From: Gordonibacter sp. An230
GTDB lineage: Bacteria; Actinomycetota; Coriobacteriia; Coriobacteriales; Eggerthellaceae
Reading direction: 5' to 3'
Assembly: GCF_002159915.1 (NCBI RefSeq)
Contig: NZ_NFJP01000014.1
Span: 28,352 to 92,351, forward strand
DNA length: 64,000 nt
A model generated the notes under the pieces. That model made no database searches, had not been told where the DNA came from, and saw only the letters and a program-made list of their open reading frames with translations. Every line of letters starts with the position of its first letter. Within the stretch, counting starts at the first letter, position 1. The position numbers were made by a program, and so were the translations under genes. This document shows, one piece after another, positions 63,392 through 64,000 of this stretch.

Positions 63392-64000
63392 TGCGTTCGC
63401 TTGCCGGGCTCGATCTTCCAGGTCGCGTGCGCGCATGGTTTCTCGGAGGAAGGGCTGGCTGGCCTTCGTCGTCCAGGGCGGGCGGTGTTCGACGCTGGGG
63501 TGAAGGAAGCCCCCATCGGACAAGATGCGCGAATCGAAAGGCGGCGCAGGGCCATCGATGCCGCTCATGCGGGGGCGGGGGCCTTCCCCTCGACGACGGC
63601 CGAAGGATGGCGTTGCTCTCCGAGGAGCCTCGGTCGGCTTCGGGATGCTCGGCGCCCGGGCTCTTCGTGAGGAAGCCGGCAGTTTTTCGGACGGGGCACA
63701 GTCCATCGCGCTGACGAGGGGCGCCGTACGGTTCTCGGTGAGAGCGCGGCAGGAGGCAAGCGCGTCGTCGGAAGCCGAGTCGACGTTGCGCGCGAGTTTG
63801 AGGGGCGGCCGGCCATGGACGGTTTCAGGTGGCTGACGTGCCTCATCGTGGGCGAAGGCCCCGCTTCGCCCACGAGCGCCGTGACGTGCGGGCGCAGCGA
63901 CGGCTGTGGCGTGAAGGGCGCTTTCGCCGTCTTGGCGCGTAGTTCGGCGATTGCGAAAGCGTGATGCGCTCGCGTAGATGCATGTCTCTTATTCACATCT
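63392..64000. other. Intergenic end of window, no supported gene
   Basis: Open frames here overlap on both strands and have the Arg/Pro/Ala-rich look of GC-rich noise, so none is called. A perfect 12-bp hairpin (TCGTGGGCGAAG / CTTCGCCCACGA, 63846-63875) could terminate a gene coming from either side. Confidence 0.5.

Noticed and set aside
63392..63996. Open frames of 113 to 194 codons after the giant gene
   Set aside because: They overlap each other on both strands, lack ribosome sites and show only GC-driven residues.

Overview
The window is high-GC DNA. It looks like a Gram-positive actinobacterium, most plausibly a gut Coriobacteriia/Eggerthellaceae-type host. That placement is inferred from base composition, GC-rich codon use, strong GGAGG-type ribosome sites, a lipoprotein foldase and signal-peptide proteins with C-terminal membrane anchors. 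No rRNA or tRNA gene was seen, so the taxonomy is not proven.

Left part (1 to about 30.8 kb): a prophage entering from beyond the left edge and ending just after its integrase. From right to left it has a tyrosine integrase and two paralogous XRE regulators on the + strand, then on the - strand an early control gene pair, a DnaG-type primase, an AAA ATPase, a zinc-ribbon protein, small and large terminase and a portal. Scaffold, major capsid and connector genes, Dit, a Tal-like protein and a collagen-like fibre follow further left. No major tail tube or tape-measure gene is recognisable. The portal and scaffold genes are pushed 12.5 kb apart by cargo: a tightly overlapped defence operon (RHH protein, PLD/SNF2 helicase, DUF4391 protein, type III Mod, type III Res, then a single-chain GmrSD/DUF262-DUF1524 protein), a 482-nt nested inverted-repeat element that looks like a structured RNA, and a divergent gene pair sharing palindromic operators. 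Further cargo is a NAD(P)-binding oxidoreductase with an Rrf2 regulator in the tail module, and a + strand gene of unknown function between portal and terminase.

Middle (30.8 to 32.5 kb): scars of surface-protein genes. One signal-peptide protein is cut at the prophage edge. A decayed C-terminal half carries a T8G10 homopolymer and an anchor-like tail.

Right part (32.5 to 63.4 kb): a PpiC/SurA-type foldase lipoprotein, then one uninterrupted gene for a surface protein of about 9,824 residues. The protein has a signal peptide, acidic linkers, a long array of beta-rich adhesin-like modules and 13 SdrD-B-like modules. The last 12 modules are arranged in a higher-order unit of five. It ends in a non-canonical sorting-type signal, a membrane helix and an Arg-rich tail. 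The foldase gene lies 151 bp upstream and may serve the giant protein. The last 0.6 kb holds hairpins and no gene I can support.
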